Source: UBA6522 sp965237785 (lineage in GTDB: Bacteria > Pseudomonadota > Gammaproteobacteria > Steroidobacterales > Rariloculaceae). Taken from it: a stretch of 64,000 bases of DNA. A program made the position numbers and the translations under genes. Shown in pieces: positions 1-7,729 of this stretch; positions within the stretch are counted from its first letter, which is position 1; every line of letters begins with the position of its first letter. The stretch is from the NCBI GenBank assembly GCA_965237785.1, contig OZ250159.1, forward strand, positions 3,410,001-3,474,000, given 5' to 3'. The notes beneath the pieces are model-generated. The model searched no databases and was not told the DNA's origin. It saw nothing but the letters and a program-made list of their open reading frames with translations.

Positions 1-1
1 G

Positions 2-58
2 GCGGAGATCGATGTCATGACCAAGCGCAACCCAGCCACGTTCCTGGGACTGCCGTAA
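2..58 (+). CDS. C-terminal tail of a truncated protein, possibly amidohydrolase/phosphotriesterase-like
   Basis: An open frame enters from the left edge and ends at TAA (56-58), giving 18 residues that finish in NPATFLGLP. An Asn-Pro-Ala-x-x-Leu-Gly-Leu ending is common at the C-terminus of amidohydrolase-superfamily enzymes, including phosphotriesterase-like ones. The assignment rests only on this short tail and could be wrong. The rest of the gene lies outside the window. Confidence 0.35.
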   Translation, partial: AEIDVMTKRNPATFLGLP

Positions 59-133
59 ACCGCTCCGCGCACGCTCGGGGACCGATGCGCATTGACGGTT
101 AATGACGTTGTCCCGCGTGGATTGGATCAGTCA

Positions 134-238
134 GTCGACGGGCCGCCGATTGTTCTGCCCGCTCAATTCCTCGCAGTTATAGGGAGAATATTGTTCGGTG
201 GTCAGCGAGGCCCAATCCTGTCCCGTAACCGTGCCCTG
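134..238 (-). pseudogene. Fragment duplicated from the C-terminus of the DUF6152-type gene at 8942
   Basis: This 105-base stretch aligns without gaps to 8960-9064 with three mismatches (at 146, 166 and 203). It therefore copies part of the 3' end of the secreted DUF6152-type gene at 8942-10018. On the minus strand it encodes the same SLTTEQYSPYNCEEL-like segment. Similarity stops abruptly at both ends; on the right it abuts an HsdM-like fragment. It has no start codon or signal peptide and is a gene scrap, not a functional copy. Confidence 0.85.
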
Positions 239-353
239 ACTGCAGTAAGTTCAGATAGGTGAGCTGCTCCAGGTAGTCGCCGTAGCTCACCCCGTCATCG
301 CGCAGGGTGGTACAGAAGCTCCAGACTTTGGAGACGATGGGGGCAGTGTTCAT
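239..353 (-). pseudogene. hsdM: N-terminal fragment of a type I restriction-modification methyltransferase (HsdM)
   Basis: Reading leftward from ATG at 353, the first residues are MNTAPIVSKVWSF, followed by LRDDGVSYGDYLEQLTYL. This is the characteristic N-terminus of type I modification subunits (the HsdM_N helical domain). The frame survives about 35 codons and then runs into the duplicated DUF6152-type fragment at 238. The SAM-binding and NPPF catalytic motifs are absent, and no hsdS or hsdR is visible. Known family: HsdM methylates adenine as part of a type I R-M complex. Here only a stub remains. Confidence 0.75.
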
Positions 354-399
354 GAGGAAGGGCCCGTTTCCGTGGCGAGTTCGTCCAAAGCCCGATCGA

Positions 400-597
400 C
401 TATAATGGAGCCATGAAACGCAAGGCGCTTTCCCGAACCAATCCTTTCATCGGTTCATAATCGCTTAGCCCTGCCTGAATCGCGGCAAAGTAATCGGTCT
501 TGTATTCGTCCCATGGTGTGTAATCCAGCTCAGCCACCCGGCTTGCAAGGCCATCACGTTCGCCAGCAGGCGTGACAGCCGGCCGTTGCCTTCCTCG
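400..597 (-). pseudogene. C-terminal fragment of a Fic-domain protein, frameshifted
   Basis: The minus strand encodes GEEGNGRLSRLLANVMALQAG, the core of the Fic motif HPFxxGNGRxxR without its His-Pro-Phe. Around 535-541 the frame changes, and the protein continues as ELDYTPWDEYKTDYFAA and on to LVRESALRF, ending at TAG (400-402). Known family: Fic enzymes transfer AMP or related groups to target proteins using the motif's histidine. That histidine lies in the missing N-terminal part, so this remnant cannot be active. The upstream break falls inside a fragment reading the other way. Confidence 0.72.
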
Positions 598-755
598 CCG
601 CCCGCCAACGCGTCACCGCGACATTCAAGCGCGCCGACGGGCGTACCCTGCACGTGCGCAAGGCCACCCAAGCCGAACCGAAACAACAGGCCATCCTCGA
701 CGCGCTCGGCGTCGCGGCGACCGCCGACGGCGCAACTCAGAAAATGATCGTCTGA
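591..755 (+). pseudogene. C-terminal fragment of an unidentified protein
   Basis: From about 591 to the TGA at 753-755 the plus strand has a coding-like frame (RQRVTATFKRADGRTLHVRK, then KQQAILDALGV, ending QKMIV). It has no start codon, and its left end merges with the Fic remnant on the opposite strand. I do not recognise the family; the basic, Lys/Arg-rich composition would suit a DNA-binding protein or transposase tail, but that is a guess. About 200 bases of AT-richer sequence follow in which I see no gene. Confidence 0.3.
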
Positions 756-953
756 ACCGAAACACCGTCCGAACCCTGGAATGTAGTGCCCTACGCGCGA
801 TTTCGACCGCGTAAGTTATTGAGAATAATACAATTAAAATATACGGTGTTAAACTTGGATTAAGATTTCGCGGTCGCGTACGTTTTGACGGTGAATTGGA
901 TCTCTCGCTAATTCAAACTGGTCAATCTGTCGAATGTGTGCAGGCGGCGAACG

Positions 954-1958
954 CTAGAGTTTCCAGCCCCTTAACGCATTAGCTTGCTCGACAAATGATG
1001 GGTTCGGCCGATCTCGCCTGTCGGGAGGAAGATGAAGCGTGCGGCGGAGGGCATCTCTGAATTCTGACAATTTCCCATCGTGGCCTGTGACAACGAGTTC
1101 GTGAACTTGCATGTCATTGAGATTGATCCTGTAATCTACGTCAAATGTCAGCAGCGCTCGATCATACGCTCGGTGGTGCAGGGCGCATAAGGCTACTCCG
1201 TTTGACGTCTCGTCAGTGCTGCCAGGTTCCGACACAGGCAAGATATGGGCGCCGTCAAGGAGTCTTAGCTGTATCCCGCATATAGCGCATTGATGCGAGT
1301 AGGCGGTTAGCACCCGGTCTCTGAAGTCTAGTGCGCGGAGGGCCTTACGTGTCTGGACGACGACATGTTGTCTTGGTACCTGTACGGCGGCTTCGATGTC
1401 GGACTGGTCTGTAGCCGCAGGGTTCGCAGCAAGTTGTGAGAGGAATTCTACTTCGTTCGGTTGCTGACCTATTCCATGCAGGGCTTCGAGATGTTCAACG
1501 TAAGAACCTATGAAGTCAGGGCGAAAAGCAATTACCAGCTCTTGATTCCCCTTCTCATGCACGGAAAATCGCTGTTTGTTGGCATCTATGAGAGCAGTCT
1601 CGCCAACTTGAAAGGATGGTGAGCCGCCAAGCACATTGGCATGGAACTGATAGTCAAAGGCAGCAAAAACCTGCTCATTCGCCCAGTACCCGAGAATAAG
1701 CGTCTTGCCTCCAGTCTCGGGGATGAATTGGTTGGGGTTGAGCCCCGTGATCTGAATACGGTATTCAGCTACGCTCCTTTGCCCGCCACCATGTGAGATG
1801 TTCCAAATATATACGCGGACGGTGAAGCGATGGTCTCCAAGGGTGATCCGATAGCGTGCCGGGTGGTCCCCTACGCTGCTCAAGTGAAGCACTGTCCATC
1901 CGCCCGCCTCGAAACCGCGTTCAACCTGTCGCAATAGTTCGGTCTTGGTTAACTGCAA
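954..1958 (-). CDS. HNH endonuclease, probably a restriction-type nuclease
   Basis: 334 residues. The C-terminal third is an HNH nuclease: a CxxC pair at Cys224/Cys227, His238 in GAHILP, Asn253 in SNGVALC, and Cys258 with His261-His262. The histidine and asparagine would form the beta-beta-alpha metal active site, and the cysteines a structural zinc site. Residues 1-200 form a separate domain that probably recognises DNA; I cannot name it. The start is TTG at 1958, chosen because GAGGAG lies seven bases upstream and the protein begins there. The gene is divergent from the broken McrB-like ATPase and lies in a cluster of DNA-processing genes, which suggests a defence role. It appears intact. 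Confidence 0.75.
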   Translation of the reverse strand: MQLTKTELLRQVERGFEAGGWTVLHLSSVGDHPARYRITLGDHRFTVRVYIWNISHGGGQRSVAEYRIQITGLNPNQFIPETGGKTLILGYWANEQVFAAFDYQFHANVLGGSPSFQVGETALIDANKQRFSVHEKGNQELVIAFRPDFIGSYVEHLEALHGIGQQPNEVEFLSQLAANPAATDQSDIEAAVQVPRQHVVVQTRKALRALDFRDRVLTAYSHQCAICGIQLRLLDGAHILPVSEPGSTDETSNGVALCALHHRAYDRALLTFDVDYRINLNDMQVHELVVTGHDGKLSEFRDALRRTLHLPPDRRDRPNPSFVEQANALRGWKL

Positions 1959-2138
1959 GATGCTATCTCCTCGTAGCCAACTCTAGTGCGACATAAGATG
2001 TATTGGCTACCCTCGCAGAATGGGGATTCGTTTTATTGTTTGGCTCTGCCAGAGTGACCGGCAGATCGACGCAATCCACCCATGATGATAGTGTTTTCGA
2101 GTCCGTTCACTCCGTCGACTGGAATTGTACAAGCAAAA

Positions 2139-3508
2139 ATGACTGAGACCGCGCCGAAAATCTAAGAGTCGGATTTCTTCCTGTGGTTCGCTGATCGACT
2201 GAAGGACAAGGGGCTTCAGTTCTCCAGATGCGGCTTCAAGACAGGCAAGGGGTTTGGATCAAGACACGAGATCGATTTGATCAAGGGTTATTGGAAGGAA
2301 CCAACCTATTCTGCCAACAAGCCGCCGAGATGGCTTTATCATATTGAACCGATTGGAGGTGGAGTGCGAGCGGTCAATCCGCGTACGGGCGCTTTAAACC
2401 TTGGGGCGATTAATACGGCGCAGGAGGACAAGGCGGGCGTGGTTTTCCGCTTGGTACCTCTCATTCGTCTGGAAAAGAACAAATATTTCCTCGAAGATGG
2501 ATTTGAGGTGTATGCGCTCTTCGTCTTCCATGGCGCAACGCCGCAAGGCTCGTCATACCGGAGAATACGGATCTCTTGGGGATCGACCCGGCTGTATATC
2601 GGCAGATTAATGCGGCGCTGAAGTCCGGCAAGCAGCACATCATGCTCTACGGGCCGCCCGGCACGGGGAAGACGACGCTCGCGCGATGGATCGCCGCGAC
2701 CCTAACAGGTGGGAAATGGACGCTGATCACCGGATCTGCGGATTGGAGTTCGCAGGATATCATCGGTGGGTACCAACCCGTGGGGAGCGGAACGGTTGCA
2801 TTTATACCTGGCGTGTTACTGCGAAACTTTGACCGGCCACTAATTATCGACGAGCTCAATCGTTGTGATATCGATAAAGTGATCGGTCCGCTATTCACTG
2901 TGCTGAGTGGTCAGCAAACCACGCTGCCCTACCGGTTGAACATAGAGAAGACGGACAGCCGACAGTATGTGATCTTGCCCGAAAGCAAGCCGTCGGCGGA
3001 AACGCACGAATTTGCCCCAGGTCCTGCTTGGCGGCTAATCGCGACAATTAATTCGATCGACAAGGCGGCCCTCTATCAGATGTCGTATGCGCTTAGCCGC
3101 CGGTTCGGTTGGGTTTATGTTGATGCACCTCGTGACACAGCAGGCTTCATCGCAGCCTATTTGAGCAAAGAAGACCCCATTTGGGTTGTGCCGGACGAAG
3201 GTGCTCGCAGCCCTTTGGCGGAGTTCTGGAGTGCGATCAACAAGGTTCGGCCGCTTGGCCCCGCGCCAATCATCGATGCGATCAAAGCCGTTCAAGCCAT
3301 GGAAGATGGCGCCGAGTTCTTTGCCGAGCCATCGTCAACTATGCGGGATGCGCTACGTGATGCGGTAGATAGGGTATTTCTGCCGATGCTCGACGGAATC
3401 GTTGTCCACGATGCGGAAATTCTGGCAAACGCGGCAATCGAAGCCTTTGGCCTCAACTCGAATCAGCAGGAGCGAATCAATGCGCGGATGGCGTCGGTAG
3501 CGGTGTAA
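2139..3508 (+). pseudogene. McrB-like AAA+ ATPase, broken by a nonsense codon and a frameshift
   Basis: The 3' two thirds (from about 2540) encode a MoxR/McrB-type AAA+ module: Walker A GPPGTGKTT, Walker B LIIDELNR followed by CDIDKVIG, a sensor segment ATINSID, and ALSRRFG with the likely arginine finger. Upstream, one frame starts at ATG 2139 and meets TAA at 2163 after eight codons. The same frame then continues as SDFFLWFADRLKDKG and on to about 2540, so the stop interrupts the N-terminal domain. A second lesion near 2510-2545 shifts the frame before the ATPase. Known family: McrB hydrolyses GTP or ATP to drive a partner nuclease. A truncated ATPase could still start from TTG at 2576, but the recognition domain would be lost. 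Confidence 0.75.
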
Positions 3509-3517
3509 TGACGGCCC

Positions 3518-4096
3518 TTGAGCAGGATATCACCGACTTCCGCTTACGCCGGGTTGATTGAGACAGCCATGAGCGAGATTGCGGCTGTGAAGCGGCTAGA
3601 CGTAATGCGCGAACCCTTGAAGCATGTGGCGGCTAACCGGCGACCGGGCCTCGGGGCGCTCAGGGATGCCGCGCGCTCGCGGCGGATGATTTATCGTCAT
3701 GCGATCGCCGCCTATATCACGCTGACGGGGATTGAGGCCGGAGAAGAGGAGGCGCTACGGCGCGTGCTGAACAGTACTCTAATCGCACCACTTGACCAGT
3801 GGAGGCGATTCGAACTGGCGGTCGCGGCGATCATCGAAGTGAAGTATGTGGCAGCAGATACGGCGGCGGCACGGTTCCGGGAAGCAGTCTCCCAAGTCGT
3901 TCGCTATGCGCGAGGATACAGCGGTTCGGGCTCGATCGATCAATTAATACGCCGATCACTGATAGTGCTCAGTATCGGTTCCCCTGACGTTTTGGAGGAC
4001 GCGTCACCGACAGTAGGGGCGGTGGATTTTCCTGCGATTAGGGAGGGTGCGTTAAGGGGATGGGTGAGAGACAGGCTGCTCAGCCAGTCCCATTGA
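3518..4096 (+). CDS. Hypothetical protein downstream of the McrB-like ATPase
   Basis: 192 residues, mostly helical by appearance, with the segments RPGLGALRDAARSRR and DQWRRFELAVAAIIEV. I do not recognise the family; position suggests the nuclease or accessory partner of the McrB-like ATPase. The ATPase stop overlaps an ATG (TAATG, start at 3508) typical of translational coupling, but that frame stops at 3561 after 17 codons. The long frame begins only at TTG 3518. The gene may therefore also be frameshifted near 3545. Its last 17 bases overlap the 3' end of the opposing GIY-YIG gene. Confidence 0.5.
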   Translation: MSRISPTSAYAGLIETAMSEIAAVKRLDVMREPLKHVAANRRPGLGALRDAARSRRMIYRHAIAAYITLTGIEAGEEEALRRVLNSTLIAPLDQWRRFELAVAAIIEVKYVAADTAAARFREAVSQVVRYARGYSGSGSIDQLIRRSLIVLSIGSPDVLEDASPTVGAVDFPAIREGALRGWVRDRLLSQSH

Positions 4097-4523
4097 AGCT
4101 GGGGTTCAGCGCTTGCCGCAGCGTCTTCTCGATGCGGACCGCATCTGCCTTGTTGTCGAGGGCCAGATACCGAGCGGCGCAGTATTTACGAATATACTCG
4201 CGGCAGCGTAAGGTTGCCTCACGGGGAGTGCGGGGCGGATCATCCGTGAAGAGCAGTCGGTCGAACAGGAGATATTGGGCGAACATGTTAACAATCTGCC
4301 CGCTCGCGTGGTCGCGCAGGCGGCGGCGGAGAGACCCCTTACGGTCTCGACCGGCCATACCAACATAAATAGTCTCTTCGCGGTCAAAGAGAACGTAAAC
4401 GCCAGGCGTGTCGGGAACGGATTGCCATTCGGCAGTTCCCAGGGAGAAGACTGGAGCGAAACCGAGTCGGTCGATGAGATCAATGGCGTGGGTAGGGGCA
4501 GTCACGAGAAAGGGCGAGATCAG
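4080..4523 (-). CDS. GIY-YIG family nuclease, candidate type II restriction endonuclease
   Basis: About 147 residues. The GIY-YIG signature is clear: GVYVLF (41-46) and IYVGMA (52-57), then the arginine-rich helix SLRRRLRDH, a late Glu in IEKTLRQAL and a following Asn. These are the metal- and phosphate-binding positions of the fold. Known examples of stand-alone GIY-YIG restriction enzymes include Eco29kI and Hpy188I. The gene follows the methyltransferase by 19 bases on the same strand, so the two form an operon and plausibly an R-M pair. No ATG, GTG or TTG is well placed. A CTG at 4523 lies behind GGAGGTGATC, a full match to the 16S anti-Shine-Dalgarno, so a CTG start is proposed. Confidence 0.7.
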   Translation of the reverse strand: MISPFLVTAPTHAIDLIDRLGFAPVFSLGTAEWQSVPDTPGVYVLFDREETIYVGMAGRDRKGSLRRRLRDHASGQIVNMFAQYLLFDRLLFTDDPPRTPREATLRCREYIRKYCAARYLALDNKADAVRIEKTLRQALNPSFNGTG

Positions 4524-4542
4524 GCGCAGATCACCTCCTCGG

Positions 4543-5841
4543 CTATGGAATTGTAAGTAGGTCAGAGGTGAGGGCGGTGGGGCGTTCAACCTGTAGTCCG
4601 TCTGATTGCTTGTCTGAAATCGCTGTCTTAGGGGAGAGTGCAAAGGGGCGCCGGGCACCTCCGTCTTGGAAGAGCGGTACGTCCTGATCCTTAACGGATA
4701 GAGAACAGGGAGATGCAATCTGATAAGGGGCATCGCGCTCCTTCGGTAAAGGCTGTACGGCGGGCGTAAAACGCGCGCGAGCACCGAGCAAGTATTCCTC
4801 GGAGAGTTCACAGCACACCCATTGGCGCAGGAGGTTTTCTGCAACGACGCCGGTCACGCAGGAGCCGGCGAAGGGATCGACCACCAGATCGCCAGGATCG
4901 GTTAAGAAGCGTATGAAGTACTCCGGGATCTGCGCGGGAAACCGCGCTGGATGGATGGCGATGTTCTCTGCTCGGCAATGATCCTGATAGCGTCCGTTGG
5001 ACTCGGTGTTTGCGACCGCCAACAGATTTGGTGGGACAGAGCCACCGTTGTCCTTCTGAAACTTGTTGGAAATGTCGTGCCCGGATGGACGACGTTTCGC
5101 TTGGTAGCCGTTTTTCAGCAAATGCCGCATGGACTTGCTATAGGGTTGCAAAATGCGCTTATTGTTGGCTTTCGGATAAGGAGTTTTGGACAGCCACCAT
5201 ATGGTGTTCACAGCGTCCTTAACACGGACGCGCCGAACATTCACCCATTCAGCGGGTGTCGGGAGCTTCGACGGATTCCACCAGTAGTGTTCCTGGCAAA
5301 GGTGGAAGTCGTATTCCTCGACGAGCATAACGAGGAGCTTGAAGTGATAGAGGCTCCGGGTCGGCTGCCCCGGCACCCAAGAACCGCCGATGTCGATAAC
5401 CAAGCTACCAGAATCCTTCAGGACGCGACGGAAGCCTGTGGCAAATGATCGGAACCAGTCACAATAGTTTTCGGCGTCTTCATTTCCGTAACTTTTCTTA
5501 CGCACTAAGCCGAATGGCGGGCTCGTCATGATCAGGTCGACGCTTCCGGGAGCGGCTCTATTGAAGAGGTAGCCGCGAGAGTCACCCCAAAGAACATTGC
5601 CCAAATCGGTCTCGTGAAAGAGGCGCAATAGTGTCGCCGGATATTTGAGAACATCCACCGCCCGGCTGTCTGCCCCTGATTTGGCGGCCTTTCTGGATAT
5701 CGCGTGAAGGTAGCGAATATATTCGCTTACGTTTTTGTAGCCTTGCGCGGCAGCAGCGTCCGTAAATTCCGAGCGCTCCTCTTCAGTAAGCCGGATGTTT
5801 GTTATTTTTGTTCTGGGATTCTCGGACCTTGGCCGTCCCAT
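4543..5841 (-). CDS. Site-specific DNA methyltransferase with N-terminal ribbon-helix-helix domain
   Basis: 432 residues. Residues 10-45 (TKITNIRLTEEERSEF, then NVSEYIRYL) look like a CopG/Arc-type ribbon-helix-helix DNA-binding domain. The catalytic part has TSPPF at 106-110 (motif IV) before DPFAGS at 322-327 (motif I, SAM binding). That order marks the beta class of amino-methyltransferases, and SPP-F/Y is frequent in N4-cytosine enzymes. It would protect the host against the nuclease encoded just downstream. The start ATG 5841 has AAGGAGAGATC directly upstream. The RHH domain suggests that the enzyme represses its own operon, and short palindromes occur in the leader. It appears intact. 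Confidence 0.82.
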   Translation of the reverse strand: MGRPRSENPRTKITNIRLTEEERSEFTDAAAAQGYKNVSEYIRYLHAISRKAAKSGADSRAVDVLKYPATLLRLFHETDLGNVLWGDSRGYLFNRAAPGSVDLIMTSPPFGLVRKKSYGNEDAENYCDWFRSFATGFRRVLKDSGSLVIDIGGSWVPGQPTRSLYHFKLLVMLVEEYDFHLCQEHYWWNPSKLPTPAEWVNVRRVRVKDAVNTIWWLSKTPYPKANNKRILQPYSKSMRHLLKNGYQAKRRPSGHDISNKFQKDNGGSVPPNLLAVANTESNGRYQDHCRAENIAIHPARFPAQIPEYFIRFLTDPGDLVVDPFAGSCVTGVVAENLLRQWVCCELSEEYLLGARARFTPAVQPLPKERDAPYQIASPCSLSVKDQDVPLFQDGGARRPFALSPKTAISDKQSDGLQVERPTALTSDLLTIP

Positions 5842-5858
5842 GATCTCTCCTTGGAGTG

Positions 5859-5897
5859 TTACATGAAGATGTTAGCTCAAGGATTTTTGTAGTACAA
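5859..5897 (-). promoter_or_regulatory. Candidate operator region upstream of the methyltransferase
   Basis: Two short dyads precede the methyltransferase start (5841): TTACAT-GAAG-ATGTTA at 5859-5874 (five of six pairs) and TTGTA-G-TACAA at 5887-5897 (perfect, odd-centred). Ribbon-helix-helix proteins bind such short palindromes, and the methyltransferase has an RHH-like N-terminus, so autoregulation is a reasonable inference. No direct evidence of binding exists. Confidence 0.3.
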
Positions 5898-6204
5898 CAA
5901 CCAAATGAGGTTTATGTAAAACAAAAACTGGGATTGTGTCCCATAAATAAGTGAACAAAGTCGCTAGATTTTAGCGAGGATGGACTCGGCGGTGAAGGGA
6001 TCTCCAAGATCCGGATCATGTAGGGTACCTGATCCCCGATCCATGCGGGTTGCATGTTTTCGTCGTCAGGATGACCAGCGTCACTGAAAACCGGCCTCTT
6101 TCCCAACCCAATAGCCATTTGCCGCTCCGGCAGACACAGAATAGCGGTGCCTGAGACATTCCGTTAGTTTGCTCGCAACCGAAATGGGCGCAGCGCCTCC
6201 TACC
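5898..6204. other. Intergenic region with no recognised gene
   Basis: Between the methyltransferase leader and the acyltransferase remnant I see no convincing gene. A minus-strand open frame at 5912-6118 has no ribosome-binding site and no recognisable domain. The stretch may hold further degraded sequence, in keeping with its neighbours. Confidence 0.4.
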
Positions 6205-6461
6205 ATGCTTTACCGTGCGCTTGTTCGATTCCTGAGTCTGGTTGCCCGCACGTTCTACAAGCGTATCCAGGTCGTGGGCCTGGAGAATGTCCCCGCGCGC
6301 GGTGGCGTGATTTTCGCCGGCAATCAACCCAACGCGTTGGTCCACGGGCTGCTGCTGATCGGCCAGGCAGGCCGCACGCCTGTGCATGTACTCGGCAACG
6401 TGAAACTGTGGAAGATCCCTTTCGGCGGATCTTCGCCGCCTCGGACTTCGGCTCCCAGTAG
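6205..6461 (+). pseudogene. PlsC-like 1-acyl-glycerol-phosphate acyltransferase, truncated and frameshifted
   Basis: From ATG 6205 the protein reads MLYRALVRFLSLVARTFYKR, then VVGLENVPARGGVIFAGNQPNALV, as in lysophosphatidate acyltransferases. The catalytic HX4D motif (normally NHPNxxxD) is NQPNALVH here, so both the His and the Asp are lost. Near 6417 the frame shifts, the homologous sequence continues as FRRIFAASDFG, and a TAG follows at 6459-6461. The second half of the enzyme is missing. It can no longer catalyse acyl transfer to glycerolipids. Confidence 0.72.
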
Positions 6462-6579
6462 GCCGTTCCTAGGGGCTTCATACAAGCTTCTCGTAACACA
6501 TGACGGAGTATGGTTATGTGTTGGGCAGGAAGTCAGCAGCCGAGTATGCCGCGACACTCGCATTTCCAGAGATAACGAA

Positions 6580-7450
6580 ATGACGGAACGGATATCACAG
6601 ACGATCCTGTGTATTGCCTTGATCCTCGCAGCTAGCAGAGGATCCGCCGAGGAAAACGTTTGCGACGGCCCGCCAAGAGCCTTTGATATACCCCATATTG
6701 ATGCCGATGTAGTGTTTTTTCGGCGAGCTACACGGTAACAAGGAAACGCCCGAGGTATTCCTGGCGGCGATTTGTCAGTACCTGGAACTACAGGACGGTG
6801 AGGTTCGCGTCGCGCTCGAGTTTCGAACCGACATTCATTCAAGCCTGGACAGGTTCTTGGAATCCGACGGCGACAGCGAGGCGGTGCAGGAATTTCTCCG
6901 TCACCCGTTCTGGCAACGGGGACTCAACTTGCCAGACGGCCGTTCCAGCGTCGCCATGCTGAATTTGGTCGAGGCACTTCGAGGACTGCGCGCTTCGACC
7001 AGGAGGTTGGTTTCGGTAACCCCGATGGTAGGTCGGTGGGCAGATAGGCAAATCCAGTACTTCGGTATTTCTTCAAACGCCGACATGGCCGCCAATATCA
7101 CCCATCTCTCGCAGGAATCCGATAATGACGTGGTATTCGTTCTGGTCGGTAACATTCATGCGCGGCTTACCCCACCTGAGTCCATGAGTTATTTGACTCC
7201 AGCCGCCTCGCTTGTCGAAGGCGATGTGGCAAGCGTGCTTGTCTTTCCGGAATCCGGAGAGAGCTGGAATTGCCAGGGAGTTTGCCAATCGTGGCCAGTG
7301 CGGGGAGTGACCGATTTGTCAGCCTACGAGAGCCACATAAGAACCGAGGGGTCGTACGACTACGTGTTGCCGATCGGCCGTGTCAGCAGTTCGCCGCCCG
7401 CTGCCCATCGCCGGACACCGGTGGGATATAACTCAGGCGCAGGTAGGTAA
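6580..7450 (+). pseudogene. Secreted ChaN/Tiki-like protein, interrupted by a frameshift in a T6 tract
   Basis: ATG 6580 opens a frame with a signal peptide (hydrophobic core ILCIALILAAS, then SAEE). It reads to VVFFRRATR and stops. If one T is dropped from the six at 6715-6720, it continues as VFFGELHGNKETPEVFLAA through to 7450. The joined protein is about 290 residues. The GELHG start and the later VFVLVGNIHA resemble ChaN/Tiki-superfamily proteins found as exported proteins in Proteobacteria. The frameshift could be real decay, slippage or a sequencing error; the remainder of the gene looks healthy. Function is unknown. Confidence 0.55.
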
Positions 7451-7640
7451 ACAGGGCCGAATCGAGCCGCCCGGTGTCGTCCAGAGTCATCGCGTCCGTC
7501 CAGCGAACGCTTTGGGCTGCCGCCAACCGATCCCTGGTCCAATTCAGCGACGTCACTCACCGAAGTCTGCACCGTCATGAAGTTCTTCCAGGTCATGGTC
7601 GTGCCGACTGTTACAGGCGACAGTCTCGCTCACCATCGGG
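7383..7640 (-). pseudogene. Coding-like remnant of an unidentified protein, antisense to the end of the ChaN-like gene
   Basis: On the minus strand a coding-like stretch ends at TGA (7383-7385) with AQSVRWTDAMTLDDTGRL and FTYLRLSYIPPVSG. Just upstream, in another frame, is SPVTVGTTMTWKNFMTVQTS. The two pieces may belong to one frameshifted gene, but I recognise no family and no start. It overlaps the 3' end of the ChaN-like gene, so one of the two reading frames is a shadow there. Confidence 0.22.
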
Positions 7641-7684
7641 AGTTGATCTGAGTTCACTGAATTGGAAACCGAATGATTCATTTA

Positions 7685-7711
7685 TGTTTCACGATTGCCT
7701 TACGTGAAACA
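7685..7711. promoter_or_regulatory. Perfect 9-bp inverted repeat with parS-like half-sites
   Basis: TGTTTCACG (7685-7693) and CGTGAAACA (7703-7711) are perfect inverted repeats separated by nine bases. They sit just upstream of the ATG at 7730. The half-sites match those of the chromosomal parS palindrome TGTTTCACGTGAAACA, but the centre is opened by eleven bases, about one helical turn. The simplest reading is an operator for the Xre regulator or for whatever controlled the first gene. Binding by ParB is an alternative. Confidence 0.55.
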
Positions 7712-7729
7712 AAAGAGTAAATTTCGGAT

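Noticed and set aside
413..460. Plus-strand 15-codon frame starting MKRKALSRTNPF
   Set aside because: It is antisense to the end of the Fic remnant, which explains the sequence better.
5912..6118. Minus-strand frame of 68 codons
   Set aside because: No ribosome-binding site, no domain and Pro/Ser-rich ending; probably chance.
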